Counted from the first letter of the stretch, positions 18,843 to 27,708 are shown. The stretch is DNA of 64,000 nucleotides from an uncultured Lachnospiraceae bacterium (GCA_945929965.1 CAMEOT010000004.1:62001-126000); one strand, 5' to 3'. Made by a program: numbers and translations. The notes: generated from the sequence alone by a model not told the origin.

Positions 18843-19748
18843 TTACTCTCTAATGGATTTCTTCACGACACCGATTCCCAGCGGATAAGGTCCGGTGTGT
18901 ACGCCGATGGTAGCACCGATCTGGAAGATGGGAATGGTGTCTATGTCGTATTCCTTCTCCTTCAGTCTGCTTACCAGTCTGTCTCGGAACTCCACGGCTT
19001 CTTCCTTATCATATCCGTATCCTATGCAGATACTGTAATCTGCTATATCTGCTTTCTCCTCTGCCAGATATGCCAGCAGCAGGTCGATGGTCTTGTCCAC
19101 GGTCTTGCGGCGGCTTCTGCCGATACCGGAAGGAAATATCTCGCCTTCTTTTAAGGTGATGATAGGCTTGATGCCAAGCAGGCTTCCTGCTACACTTGCT
19201 ACTTTGCCGATGCGTCCACCATGCTTTAAGTATTCCATATTTCCGACCGTGAAAAAGATTCTTCCGGAGCTCTTGATCTCATTCAGGCAATCAATGCTCT
19301 CCTGATATCCTGCACCCGCATCTCTGAGCCTTACCGCTTCCAGTACATAGATTCCCTGAAGAACAGTGTTCACGCAAGAATCGCAGACATAGATCTGTGC
19401 TTCGGGATATTCCTCTTCCAGAATCGCCTTCGCATTCAGTGCGGACTGCATGGAGCCGCTGAATTTGGTCGTAATGCAGATACAGATAATGGGTGTTCCC
19501 GCTTTAACATAAGGCAGAAATGCATCCAGGTAATCCTGTACGGACGGCATAGAGGACTTGGGATATACATCCGGATGATCCACCATTTCCTGATAGAATT
19601 CACGTACACCGATCTCTGCCATTTCCTTCTGATATTTTCCCTCTTCAAAAGATACATAGAAAGGAACTACTGTAATATTTTTCTCTTTGGTAAGTTCCAT
19701 GGGAAGATCGCAGGAACCGTCTGATATAATATGAAATGCTTCACTCAT
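18843..19748 (-). CDS. DegV family fatty-acid-binding protein
   Basis: 301 residues from the ATG at 19748. AAAGGTG lies nine bases upstream of it, while the in-frame ATG at 19760 is only two bases from that site. DegV (FakB) proteins bind a fatty acid and present it to a kinase for phospholipid synthesis. Family signs are ISDGSCDLP near the N-terminus, the SSMPSVQDYLDAF segment, FSGSMQSALNAK, and GGRIGKVASVAGSLLGIKPI. The C-terminus ends in a HTGPYPLGIGVVKK block. No fakA gene is adjacent. Which fatty acid it binds cannot be read from sequence. Confidence 0.93.
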   Translation of the reverse strand: MSEAFHIISDGSCDLPMELTKEKNITVVPFYVSFEEGKYQKEMAEIGVREFYQEMVDHPDVYPKSSMPSVQDYLDAFLPYVKAGTPIICICITTKFSGSMQSALNAKAILEEEYPEAQIYVCDSCVNTVLQGIYVLEAVRLRDAGAGYQESIDCLNEIKSSGRIFFTVGNMEYLKHGGRIGKVASVAGSLLGIKPIITLKEGEIFPSGIGRSRRKTVDKTIDLLLAYLAEEKADIADYSICIGYGYDKEEAVEFRDRLVSRLKEKEYDIDTIPIFQIGATIGVHTGPYPLGIGVVKKSIRE

Positions 19749-20104
19749 TATGGCATACACCTTTCTGCTTCTTTTCAGAGTTTAGCTTACCACGTTGTAG
19801 AGTAAAAAGCAATGAGTTTTTGGCGTTGTGTCTCAGTTCGTGGTATTTTAAATCTTTTTATGTAGTTTTTATAACTACATAAATTTAAATAGTTTTACGC
19901 GATATTTGTCGATAAAAGTCCTTCAACCAGCGCCTTTCTTCGGTTGACATTCTGCTGTTCTACCGATATACTAAAGTTGTTAACCGCTCATTTTCTTGGT
20001 TAACATTGTCTGTCAGAAGAATGCCCCCTTCATTCTCTGACAGTAACAACACCCCGGCAGGTAATCCTGTCGGGGTGCTTTGTTTTCTTCCATATTTATA
20101 TCGT
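19749..20104. ncRNA. Hairpin-rich gene-free region of 356 bases, possible structured RNA
   Basis: No coding frame is convincing. Successive inverted repeats are seen: 19857-19867 with 19873-19883 (11 base pairs), CAACC/GGTTG at 19924-19946, GTTAACC/GGTTAAC at 19979-20004, CTGTCAGA-type arms at about 20010-20043 (13 pairs with one bulge), and a terminator at 20050-20078. GGTTGACATTCTG (19942) and GGTTAACATTGTCTG (19998) are imperfect direct repeats. The terminator has its T tract on the plus strand, where no known gene precedes it. Either a plus-strand RNA or a minus-strand degV leader is possible; TTGCTT-17-TAAGCT on the minus strand near 19780-19812 may be the degV promoter. Confidence 0.3.
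20050..20090 (+). terminator. Strong hairpin with T tract between Rrf2 and DegV genes
   Basis: ACCCCGGCAGG pairs with CCTGTCGGGGT around TAAT, followed on the plus strand by GCTTTGTTTTCTT. On the minus strand the same stem follows the Rrf2 gene but has a poor T tract, so it may serve both. Confidence 0.65.
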
Positions 20105-20545
20105 TTATATCGAGTAATCCAGATTCTCCAGGCGCTTGTTGCGTCGTTCCACCAGATCTGCGATCGTCACGCCATCCACTACTTTATTCACCGCATCATA
20201 CAGCTCCTGCCATACCTCCAGGGTCTCACAGGTATCGCAGCGTTCACAGATGTCCGCACCGTCTTCCAGGCAGGCCACCGGTGCAAGGGATCCTTCTGTC
20301 AGCCGAAGGATCATTCCCACCGTATAATCTGCCGGGTCTTTGGCGATGCGGTAACCGCCCTGGGCGCCACGGACGCTCTTCACATATCCTGCCTTATTCA
20401 ACACAGCAATGATCTGCTCCAGATACTTTTCGGAAATTCCCTGTCTGGCAGCAATTTCTTTTACCTTGATACACTCTCCGTTGTTGTTCAATGCCAGATC
20501 CAGCATGACACGTACTGCATATCTTCCTTTGGTTGAAATTTTCAT
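20105..20545 (-). CDS. Rrf2 family transcriptional regulator (IscR/CymR-like)
   Basis: 146 residues from the ATG at 20545, which follows GAGG by five bases and matches the family N-terminus MKISTKGRYAVRVMLDLA. The winged helix covers residues 1-65, with the recognition segment ISEKYLEQIIAVLNKAGYV and RGAQGGYRIAKDP. Four cysteines at 92, 100, 103 and 106 could hold an iron-sulfur cluster; IscR uses three, spaced differently, so cluster binding is inference. Neighbouring metNIQ-type and cysK genes suggest control of sulfur amino acid supply, as CymR does in Bacillus. It is probably monocistronic. Confidence 0.9.
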   Translation of the reverse strand: MKISTKGRYAVRVMLDLALNNNGECIKVKEIAARQGISEKYLEQIIAVLNKAGYVKSVRGAQGGYRIAKDPADYTVGMILRLTEGSLAPVACLEDGADICERCDTCETLEVWQELYDAVNKVVDGVTIADLVERRNKRLENLDYSI

Positions 20546-20717
20546 CCTATCCTCATTTCCGAGCATCCTCCTGCTCTGTTTCACTTTTTATATCAGCCTG
20601 CTTATTCCAAAGCAGTTCAAAACTTCTCCGATCTTTCTATGGTTTCCACAGATTCTACCTTATTTTTTCTTTATTTTTCTTTTTCCTATAGTTCATATAG
20701 AATTTGTGGAAACAACA

Positions 20718-20795
20718 GAAAAATCTGGAGAGCATCCACTCGAATGCTGTTCGGAAAAATCTCCTCCCATTCCTCGGAATGCTCTCCGGATTTTC
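20718..20795 (-). terminator. Inverted repeat downstream of metQ, probable terminator
   Basis: GGAGAGCAT (20727-20735) pairs with ATGCTCTCC (20779-20787). On the minus strand the second arm is followed by AGATTTTTCTG. The enclosed loop is about 43 bases, long for a simple terminator. Confidence 0.5.
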
Positions 20796-20819
20796 GCATT
20801 ACTTTACTGGCACTTCACC

Positions 20820-21725
20820 TTACTTGTAAGGGATAACGCCGCCGTTATAATTGTCGTTGATGAACTGCTTGATCTCATCGGACTTCAGAGTATCTACCAG
20901 TGCCTTAATCTTAGGCAGATTCTCGTTGCCTTCCTTAACAGCGATTACATTTACATAAGTAGCGGCTGCTTCGGAATCATCGCTCTCATACAGCAGAGCA
21001 TCGTCTGCAACAGTCAGACCTGCTTCCATAGCATAGTTGCCGTTCAGGACACCGAAGGATACTTCCGGAAGGGTTCTGGGAACCTGTGCTGCTTCCAGCT
21101 CTACGAAGCTGATGTTGTGAGGGTTCTCTACGATATCCTTGGTAGTAGCGGTCAGACCCACACCATCCTTCAGAGTGATGTAACCGTTATCCTGTAACAG
21201 TAACAGAGCACGTGCCTCGTTGGTAGTATCGTTGGGTACTGCGATGGTTGCATTGTCTATGTTATCCAGGCTGGACTCGGTTCCGGGATACAGTCCGAAG
21301 GGTTCGTAATGGATACCGCCGGCATTTACCAGATGGGTACCTTTCTCCTCGTTAAAGCTCTCCAGATAAGGGATATGCTGGAAGTAGTTTGCATCGAAAT
21401 CACCGGACTCTACTACTAAATTAGGCTGTACATAGTCATCAAAAATCTGAATCTCCAGAGTATAACCCTGCTCCGCTAACAGAGGCTTTGCTGCCTCCAG
21501 GATCTCTGCATGAGGTACTGCACTTGCAGCTACCTTGATAGTGGTATCGGTGTCAGCTACTTCCTTGCTTTCTGTTGCCTCGGTAGTCTGGGCAGCGGTT
21601 TCCTGGTTAGCTGTTGTTGCAGCTGCCTCGCTGGTCTGAGCAGCTGTTTCGTTGCTGCCGCAGCCGGTCAGTGCGCTCACGGACAATGCTGCAACTGCGA
21701 TCAAAGCAATCACTTTCTTTTTCAT
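20820..21725 (-). CDS. metQ: MetQ/NlpA family ABC transporter substrate-binding lipoprotein
   Basis: 301 residues. It binds methionine or a related sulfur amino acid outside the membrane and passes it to MetI. The N-terminus is a lipoprotein signal peptide with lipobox LTGCGS (cysteine 22), then a low-complexity Ala/Thr/Glu linker to about residue 60, then the NlpA domain with KVAASAVPHAEILEAAKP, DANYFQHIPYLE and IAVPNDTTNEARALLLLQ. It is the last gene of the metN-metI-metQ operon, 86 bases after metI. Methionine is the best-known ligand; cysteine compounds remain possible given the cysK neighbour. Confidence 0.92.
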   Translation of the reverse strand: MKKKVIALIAVAALSVSALTGCGSNETAAQTSEAAATTANQETAAQTTEATESKEVADTDTTIKVAASAVPHAEILEAAKPLLAEQGYTLEIQIFDDYVQPNLVVESGDFDANYFQHIPYLESFNEEKGTHLVNAGGIHYEPFGLYPGTESSLDNIDNATIAVPNDTTNEARALLLLQDNGYITLKDGVGLTATTKDIVENPHNISFVELEAAQVPRTLPEVSFGVLNGNYAMEAGLTVADDALLYESDDSEAAATYVNVIAVKEGNENLPKIKALVDTLKSDEIKQFINDNYNGGVIPYK

Positions 21726-21811
21726 AATACTTCTCCTCCTAAATCTTTTGGTAAAAAATTTTAGTCTATTGAATCAGATGCCTTACATCTGCCTCAATCT
21801 TTTCGTTTTCC

Positions 21812-22474
21812 CTAACGGGTTCTCTTATCCAATTTCTTGGAAATCGTCATTCCGATATATTGCAGCAGCTGTACCAACAGTACCAACAATACTACTGTCA
21901 CCAGCATAATATCGGTCTGGTAACGATAATAACCATATCGGATCGCAATATCACCGAGTCCGCCTCCACCTACGGCACCTGCCATAGCGGAGTAGCCTAA
22001 GATTGTTCCCAGTGCAATGGTCGCATTCACAAGCAATGAGGTTCTGGATTCTGCCAGCATAACCTTCCAGATGATCGTCCACAGGTTAGCCCCCATGCTC
22101 TGTGCTGCTTCAATCACTCCGTGATCTACCTCCAACAGAGAAGATTCCACCATTCTGGCAATGAACGGTGCCGCTGCCAGAGTCAGAGGAACGATGGTAG
22201 CCGTCGGACCGTAGCTCTTTCCTACAATGATACGGGTCAAAGGGATGATCATGATCAACAAAATCAAAAACGGAATGCTTCGCACAATGTTGACGATCAC
22301 ATCCAGAATCTTATAAATGATCTTGTTCGGACGCAGTCCCTTCGGTGCGGTAATCACCAGGGCAATTCCCATAGGAAGTCCGAGTACATACCCCATAAAT
22401 GTGGAAACAAGGGTCATATACAAAGTAACAAAGGTGCCTTCCACCAGCATCATAATCGTTGCATTATCCCACAT
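21812..22474 (-). CDS. metI: MetI-type ABC transporter permease
   Basis: 220 residues with five or six membrane helices. It forms the channel of the methionine-type importer. The coupling segment MESSLLEVDHGVIEAAQSMG-like (here VESSLLEVDHGVIEAAQSM) is followed by AESRTSLLVNATIALGTILGYSAMAG-type helices of MetI. Its start overlaps the end of metN by 11 bases, so the two are coupled. Confidence 0.93.
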   Translation of the reverse strand: MWDNATIMMLVEGTFVTLYMTLVSTFMGYVLGLPMGIALVITAPKGLRPNKIIYKILDVIVNIVRSIPFLILLIMIIPLTRIIVGKSYGPTATIVPLTLAAAPFIARMVESSLLEVDHGVIEAAQSMGANLWTIIWKVMLAESRTSLLVNATIALGTILGYSAMAGAVGGGGLGDIAIRYGYYRYQTDIMLVTVVLLVLLVQLLQYIGMTISKKLDKRTR

Positions 22475-23474
22475 AGTCTTTCAGCTCCTCCACTTCCAGT
22501 TTTCTCTCCTGTAAATAATGGATCATCTTGTTCGCCGCCATTTCATCCTCCGGCAGCTGTAAGATCATCTGTCCATGGGCGATACCGCCGATGTCCTTGG
22601 TATCCGCTAACAGGATATTAACGGGAGCCTTGCACTCCAGCACCATATTGGCGATCACAGGCTCGAAAGAAGAATTCTCAGTGAAAACAATGCGGATGCA
22701 GCGTTTGCCGGACATTTCCTTTGCCTTGGGATCCACCATGAACACCAGCTTTCTTGCGGCTGCGGACTGGGGTCTAGAGAATACCTCCTCCACAGTACCA
22801 TGCTCTGCCAGTTCTCCGGCATCGATAATGGCTACATGGGAACAGATCTCCTGTACCACCGCCATCTCATGGGTAATGATCACGATGGTGATGCCGTACT
22901 GTTTGTTGATGTCCTGTAATAATTTCAGGATCTCCTTGGTCGTCGTGGGATCCAGCGCACTGGTCGCCTCGTCACACAGCAGGATCTTCGGCGTATTGGC
23001 AAGAGCTCTTGCGATTGCCACACGCTGCTTCTGTCCACCGGAGAGCTGGGAAGGATAAGCGTCTGCCTTTTCCTTCAGTCCTACGATCTCGAGCAGTTCC
23101 ATAGCGCGCTTTCTGGCTGCCTGCTTCTTCACACCCACGATCTCCATGGGGAAGCATACATTGTCCAGAACACTTCTCTGCATGAGCAGATTAAAATGCT
23201 GAAAGATCATCGCAATGCCTGTACGAACCTTACGAAGTTCTGCCTCAGTCAGTGTCGAAAGATCCTGATCTTCTACGACTACGGTTCCCGTGGTGGGCTT
23301 CTCCAGATAGTTCAGGCAGCGTACCAGGGTAGATTTTCCGGCACCACTCATACCGATGATGCCGTAGATGTCTCCCTTGTTGATATCCAGGCTGATACCC
23401 TTTAAGGCTTCTACCTGATTATCTTTACCAATAAAAGTTTTTGTTACATTCTTGATCTGAATGATCGGTTCCAT
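22464..23474 (-). CDS. metN: Methionine-type ABC transporter ATP-binding protein
   Basis: 336 residues from the ATG at 23474, which follows GGAGGAACTT; the ATG at 23486 lies inside that ribosome binding site. It powers uptake through MetI. Seen: Walker A GMSGAGKST near residues 40-48, Q-loop FQHFNLL, signature LSGGQKQRVAIARAL, Walker B ILLCDEATSALDP and the switch ITHEM. The last ~95 residues form the regulatory NIL domain, which in MetN senses intracellular methionine. It is the first gene of the operon. No SAM riboswitch precedes it; the 123-base gap to cysK holds a promoter and a GGAATT repeat. Confidence 0.95.
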   Translation of the reverse strand: MEPIIQIKNVTKTFIGKDNQVEALKGISLDINKGDIYGIIGMSGAGKSTLVRCLNYLEKPTTGTVVVEDQDLSTLTEAELRKVRTGIAMIFQHFNLLMQRSVLDNVCFPMEIVGVKKQAARKRAMELLEIVGLKEKADAYPSQLSGGQKQRVAIARALANTPKILLCDEATSALDPTTTKEILKLLQDINKQYGITIVIITHEMAVVQEICSHVAIIDAGELAEHGTVEEVFSRPQSAAARKLVFMVDPKAKEMSGKRCIRIVFTENSSFEPVIANMVLECKAPVNILLADTKDIGGIAHGQMILQLPEDEMAANKMIHYLQERKLEVEELKDYVG

Positions 23475-23551
23475 AAGTTCCTCCATTCCAGGTTCGCGCT
23501 TTTAAGGGGAGAAAAGCGTAAATTCCTTGAATTCCTAGTACCATGCCATAC

Positions 23552-23580
23552 ATTCTAACACAAGAATGCAAGTCTGTCCA
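23552..23580 (-). promoter_or_regulatory. Promoter of metNIQ
   Basis: TGGACA (23575-23580), 17 bases, then TAGAAT (23552-23557). ATTCCTAG at 23531-23538, shared with the cysK promoter palindrome, and tandem GGAATT half-sites lie just downstream. Confidence 0.5.
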
Positions 23581-23597
23581 GTTCTGCAAATTTCGTC

Positions 23598-24536
23598 TTA
23601 AGCTTCTGCAAACATAGGGGTGGACAGGTATCTGTCACCGGAATCGGGAAGCAATGCTACGACTGTTTTGCCTGCATTTTCAGGGCGTTTTGCGATCTGT
23701 GCTGCTGCGTACAGAGCTGCGCCGGAGGTGATTCCTACCAGGATACCTTCCTTATGAGCGATGAGGCGGCCGGTGGTAAATGCCTGATCGGTAGTAACGG
23801 TAAAGATCTCATCATAAATGCCGGTATTCAGAACGGAAGGAACGAATCCTGCGCCGATACCCTGCAGCTTATGAGGTCCGGGCTGTCCTCCGGAAAGTAC
23901 GGGAGAATCTGCAGGCTCCACTGCTACGATCTTCACATTAGGATTCTTGGATTTTAAATAAGTACCAATGCCGGTCACGGTTCCGCCGGTACCTACACCT
24001 GCTACGAAGATATCAACCTTTCCATCAGTGTCTTCCCAGATCTCAGGACCGGTGGTAGCTGCATGTGCGGCAGGGTTCGCGGGGTTATCGAACTGTCCGA
24101 GGATCACAGCTCCAGGGATGGACTTCTCTAACTCCTCTGCCTTGGCGATAGCACCCTTCATGCCCTTGGCGCCTTCGGTCAGTACCAACTCTGCACCGTA
24201 TGCCTTCAGGAGGTTACGGCGCTCCACACTCATGGTCTCGGGAAGGGTAAGAATGGTTCTGTAGCCCTTGGCTGCAGCCACACTTGCCAGACCGATACCG
24301 GTGTTGCCGGAGGTGGGTTCGATGATGGTGGAACCTTCTTTTAAAATACCCTTCTTCTCGGCATCTTCGATCATTGCCAGTGCAATTCTGTCCTTAACGC
24401 TTCCTGCGGGATTGAAGTACTCCAGCTTTGCTAACAGTTCTACCCCTTCAATGTTCTGGTCCTTCAAGTAGTTTGTCACCTTTAAAAGGGGTGTATGTCC
24501 GATCAGCTGGGTTGCGGATGTGTAAATCTTGCTCAT
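23598..24536 (-). CDS. cysK: Cysteine synthase A (O-acetylserine sulfhydrylase)
   Basis: 312 residues, the usual length. It makes cysteine from O-acetylserine and sulfide with PLP. The PLP lysine is K48 in NPAGSVKDR, the substrate loop is PTSGNTGIG, and the phosphate-binding [12 protein letters not shown] and [10 protein letters not shown] segments are present. A strong AAGGAGG site precedes the ATG. It precedes metNIQ on the same strand, and its promoter carries an ATTCC-N4-GGAAT palindrome that may bind the Rrf2 regulator nearby. Confidence 0.96.
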   Translation of the reverse strand: MSKIYTSATQLIGHTPLLKVTNYLKDQNIEGVELLAKLEYFNPAGSVKDRIALAMIEDAEKKGILKEGSTIIEPTSGNTGIGLASVAAAKGYRTILTLPETMSVERRNLLKAYGAELVLTEGAKGMKGAIAKAEELEKSIPGAVILGQFDNPANPAAHAATTGPEIWEDTDGKVDIFVAGVGTGGTVTGIGTYLKSKNPNVKIVAVEPADSPVLSGGQPGPHKLQGIGAGFVPSVLNTGIYDEIFTVTTDQAFTTGRLIAHKEGILVGITSGAALYAAAQIAKRPENAGKTVVALLPDSGDRYLSTPMFAEA

Positions 24537-24611
24537 AATAGAATCCTCCTTAAACTTGAAAATTATGTTTGTTTTTATTTCCTACTTATCTGATATGGAT
24601 GTTATGAATTT

Positions 24612-24640
24612 ATACTATACTATTCCGCTAGGAATGTCAA
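24612..24640 (-). promoter_or_regulatory. cysK promoter with internal palindrome
   Basis: TTGACA (24635-24640), 17 bases, TAGTAT (24612-24617). The palindrome ATTCC-GCTA-GGAAT (24622-24635) lies within the spacer, a typical repressor position. Confidence 0.6.
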
Positions 24641-24734
24641 CCATTATTTTTCAAAATTTTTGAGAGTTGTGCCGTGGAACGGAAAATGGTATGATTTAGA
24701 TATTTAAGAGAAGCAAGGAAGGATACACAGATCC

Positions 24735-26075
24735 ATGGCAGATAAAATTTACCGCGTTCCCACTATATATAATAAAATAAGAAAAACAACCGACCCGCTG
24801 ACAGTCCGGGTACCGGGTTCTAAGAGTATCACGAACCGCAGTCTCCTCCTGGCGATGCTGGCGGAGGGAAAGTCGACGCTGCGCGGGGTGTTGTTCTCGG
24901 ATGATTCGAGGCATTTTCTTAAGTGTGTGCAGGATCTTGAATTTAAGACGACGGTGGATGAGGAGAGCTGTATCGTCACGGTAGAAGGACTGGGAGGAAA
25001 GGTTCCCTGTGGAGAAGCTGCGTTAAATGTGGGAAGTGCAGGAACGGCAGCGCGTTTTCTGACGGCTACCTTAGGTGTCTCGGAGGGTGTTTTTCACATG
25101 GATTCTTCGGAGCAGATGAAAAGGCGCCCCATGGATCCGCTTCTGTCCTCTCTGGCAGAATTGGGGTGTGAGATCCGCTGTGAAGGAGAAGAGGGACATT
25201 TTCCTTTTACGCTGACCGCTCATGGATTCGGACAGAATCATATCTCCATTGATATCGGGCACAGCAGTCAATTTTTGAGTGCGCTGTTGATTGCTTCTAC
25301 TTTGTCTTCGGAAGATTTTACGATTCAGGTAGAGGGTACCCACGGCATGGCTTATATCGAAATGACACAGAAAATGATGGAGCAGTTCGGTGTCTGCGTG
25401 GAGCGTCCCGCCCCGGATCAGTTCCGTATTCCCGCCGGTCAGCATTATAAAGCATTAGATTATCAGATTGAGCCGGATGTCTCCGCTGCCTGTTATTTCT
25501 ATGCGATGGTACCGCTACTGGGGATCCCGGTCTGTGTAGAGCATGTGCATTTTAAAAGTCTGCAGGGAGATGAAGAATTCCTGCGTATCTTAGAGAAAAT
25601 GGGATGTACTGCACAGGATACGGAGAAAGGCGTCCTCCTGCTGCCTCCTGCCGGTTTGCCGGACGCTGGAGCGCAGGCTCCCGCTTTCCATGGTATCACG
25701 GTGGACATGTCCTCCTGTTCCGATCAGGCGATCACACTGGCAGCCATCGCACCGTTTGCCGACAGCTCCACCTGTATCACAGGCATCGGGCACATCCGTT
25801 TCCAGGAAAGTGACCGTATCCATGCCATCTGTACAGAGCTGACCCGTATGGGCATCCGCTGCGAAGAGACGCAGGACAGTATCACCATCTATCCCGGTTC
25901 TCCGCGCCCCTGCACCGTAGCAACCTACGATGACCACCGCATGGCTATGGGTTTTGCCCTCACCGGACTTCGTGCGGAAGGCATCGTGATCGACGATCCC
26001 GGATGCTGCCGCAAGACCTTCGAGAACTATTTTGAAGTACTTGACCAAGTGATCGCGGAGATATCAGAAGTTTAG
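24735..26075 (+). CDS. aroA: 3-phosphoshikimate 1-carboxyvinyltransferase (EPSP synthase)
   Basis: 446 residues. It joins shikimate 3-phosphate and phosphoenolpyruvate, the sixth step of the shikimate pathway. Seen: PGSKSITNRSLLLA with K30, NVGSAGTAARFLTA, the RRPMDPLL segment, EPDVSAACYF, GDEEFLRILEKMGC, and the terminal DDHRMAMGFAL. All are active-site regions. It is alone on the plus strand with no other aro gene beside it. The ATG at 24735 has GGAAGG about 12 bases upstream, a rather long spacing. Confidence 0.96.
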   Translation: MADKIYRVPTIYNKIRKTTDPLTVRVPGSKSITNRSLLLAMLAEGKSTLRGVLFSDDSRHFLKCVQDLEFKTTVDEESCIVTVEGLGGKVPCGEAALNVGSAGTAARFLTATLGVSEGVFHMDSSEQMKRRPMDPLLSSLAELGCEIRCEGEEGHFPFTLTAHGFGQNHISIDIGHSSQFLSALLIASTLSSEDFTIQVEGTHGMAYIEMTQKMMEQFGVCVERPAPDQFRIPAGQHYKALDYQIEPDVSAACYFYAMVPLLGIPVCVEHVHFKSLQGDEEFLRILEKMGCTAQDTEKGVLLLPPAGLPDAGAQAPAFHGITVDMSSCSDQAITLAAIAPFADSSTCITGIGHIRFQESDRIHAICTELTRMGIRCEETQDSITIYPGSPRPCTVATYDDHRMAMGFALTGLRAEGIVIDDPGCCRKTFENYFEVLDQVIAEISEV

Positions 26076-26110
26076 GCGCACAGCCGGAGGAGTCCATGGG
26101 CGCACAACTG

Positions 26111-26165
26111 AAAAAGAGAGCATCCATGGCTCTATTCTCCTGCCATGAATGCTCTCTTACTTTCT
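26111..26165. terminator. Bidirectional terminator between aroA and uracil permease genes
   Basis: AAGAGAGCATCCATGG (26114-26129) pairs with CCATGAATGCTCTCTT (26143-26158) with one mismatch. T-rich tracts follow on both strands, the minus-strand one being five T residues. Confidence 0.85.
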
Positions 26166-26199
26166 TTGTTCAGTTTATGCTGTTTTCAGCAAAAATGTC

Positions 26200-27567
26200 T
26201 TAGTTCTCCTGACCCTTTACTGCGAAGCATACGCCGGTGTCATCAGGCTTGTCCTCATCGAACTTATAATCCTTACCGGGCAGTACTGCATTCAGGATAA
26301 TACCGGTCAGCGCACCTACTGCCAGTCCGGACAGGCTGATGGTGATCTCGCCGATGTGGAATGCGATAGCGCCCGCTGCGCTGTAATTGATACCGATGGA
26401 CAGTACCAGGATCAGAGCGGCGATGATAACGTTACGGCTCTTGGTGAAGTCTACCTGAGTCTCTACGATGTTACGAACACCGACTGCAGAGATCATACCG
26501 TACAGTACAAGGGATACACCACCACAGGTAGCGGTAGGCATACATCCGATCAATGCTGCTACCTTCGGAGAGAAGGAGAACAGTACAGCGAAGCCTGCTG
26601 CAATACGGATAACTCTGGGATCGAATACCTTGGTCAGAGACAGTACACCGGTGTTCTCACCGTAAGTGGTATTCGCAGGAGCGCCGAACAGGGATGCAAT
26701 AATGGTAGCCAGACCATCACCTAACAGCGTACGATGCAATCCGGGCTCCTTGATATAGTTGATACCAACAGTAGAAGAAATAGCGGAGATATCTCCGATA
26801 TGCTCTACCATGGTAGCCAGTGCGATCGGCATAATGGTGATCATGGAAGTAATTAACAGAGAAGTGTTGCCGTCGGACAGTGCCCAGAAAGCGGTCTCAT
26901 TCCAGTGGATAGGAAGTCCGATCCATGCAGCTTCCGCAACGGGTGTGAAATCCACGCGGCCTAAGATAGCTGCCAACACATAAGAACCAGCAACGCCGAT
27001 GATGATCGGAACGATCTTCACCATTCCCTTACCCCAGATATTGCAGATTACTACCAGTGCAATAGCGACCACTGCGATCAGCCAGTCTGCGGAACAGTTG
27101 TTGATAGCGGACTGGGACAGGGTCAGACCGATGGCAATGATGATAGGTCCGGTTACGATGGGCGGGAAGAAACGCATTACTTTGCCGGTACCGAAGATCT
27201 TGATCAACAGGGATAATACCAGGTACAGCAGACCTGCACAGGCTACACCGAAGCAGGCATAAGGAAGCAATGCGGAATTGTCCGCACCGTCTGCCATAGG
27301 TGCAATTGCGGCATAACCGCCTAAGAAAGCAAAGGAAGAACCCAGGAATGCGGGTACCTTTCTCTTGGTCAGCAGATGGAACAATAAAGTTCCCAGACCT
27401 GCAAATAACAGTGTTGTGGAAACATCCAGACCTGTCAGCATGGGTACCAGAATCGTGGCACCAAACATTGCGAACATGTGCTGAAGTCCCAGCAGAAGCA
27501 TCTTGGGCACGCCCAAGGATCTGGCATCGTAAATGCCATTTTCGCCGAGTGTAGTCTTCTCGCTCAT
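26200..27567 (-). CDS. Uracil/xanthine permease, NCS2 family (UraA-like)
   Basis: 455 residues with about 14 membrane segments. NCS2 carriers import nucleobases, here probably uracil by the resemblance of GLQHMFAMFGATILVPMLTG near the N-terminus to UraA. Other marks are FLGSSFAFLGG, the central EHIGDISAIS segment with the substrate glutamate, and NTTYGENTGVLSLTKVFDPR. A xanthine or mixed specificity cannot be excluded. A good promoter and a structured leader lie upstream. No pyrimidine gene is adjacent. Confidence 0.92.
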   Translation of the reverse strand: MSEKTTLGENGIYDARSLGVPKMLLLGLQHMFAMFGATILVPMLTGLDVSTTLLFAGLGTLLFHLLTKRKVPAFLGSSFAFLGGYAAIAPMADGADNSALLPYACFGVACAGLLYLVLSLLIKIFGTGKVMRFFPPIVTGPIIIAIGLTLSQSAINNCSADWLIAVVAIALVVICNIWGKGMVKIVPIIIGVAGSYVLAAILGRVDFTPVAEAAWIGLPIHWNETAFWALSDGNTSLLITSMITIMPIALATMVEHIGDISAISSTVGINYIKEPGLHRTLLGDGLATIIASLFGAPANTTYGENTGVLSLTKVFDPRVIRIAAGFAVLFSFSPKVAALIGCMPTATCGGVSLVLYGMISAVGVRNIVETQVDFTKSRNVIIAALILVLSIGINYSAAGAIAFHIGEITISLSGLAVGALTGIILNAVLPGKDYKFDEDKPDDTGVCFAVKGQEN

Positions 27568-27613
27568 TTTTCTCCTCCTGTGTCATAGACATGTGAACTT
27601 GTAATATTTGCCG

Positions 27614-27655
27614 CATAGAGATAGGCAGATAGTCATCTACCTGCCCACACCTATG
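27614..27655 (-). ncRNA. Structured 5' leader of the uracil permease gene
   Basis: In the transcript, an outer stem CATAG/CTATG (27651-27655 with 27614-27618) encloses internal loops and an 8-pair stem GGCAGGTA/TATCTGCC with loop GATGAC. It lies within the first 55 bases of the inferred mRNA. It does not match the purine riboswitch or the PyrR-binding consensus as I know them. Confidence 0.4.
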
Positions 27656-27671
27656 TGACCTTATTAGTTAC

Positions 27672-27700
27672 ATGATAGCTTTTCATCGTTCCACAGTCAA
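27672..27700 (-). promoter_or_regulatory. Promoter of the uracil permease gene
   Basis: TTGACT (27695-27700), 17 bases, TATCAT (27672-27677), placing the transcript start near 27664 and leaving a leader of about 97 bases. Confidence 0.65.
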
Positions 27701-27708
27701 GAAAAAAA

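Noticed and set aside
23487..23597. SAM riboswitch before metN
   Set aside because: The gap is only about 110 bases and shows no S-box core; a promoter and repeats are seen instead.
27568..27708. Purine riboswitch or PyrR site before the uracil permease
   Set aside because: Neither consensus is visible; the leader is reported only as an unidentified structure.
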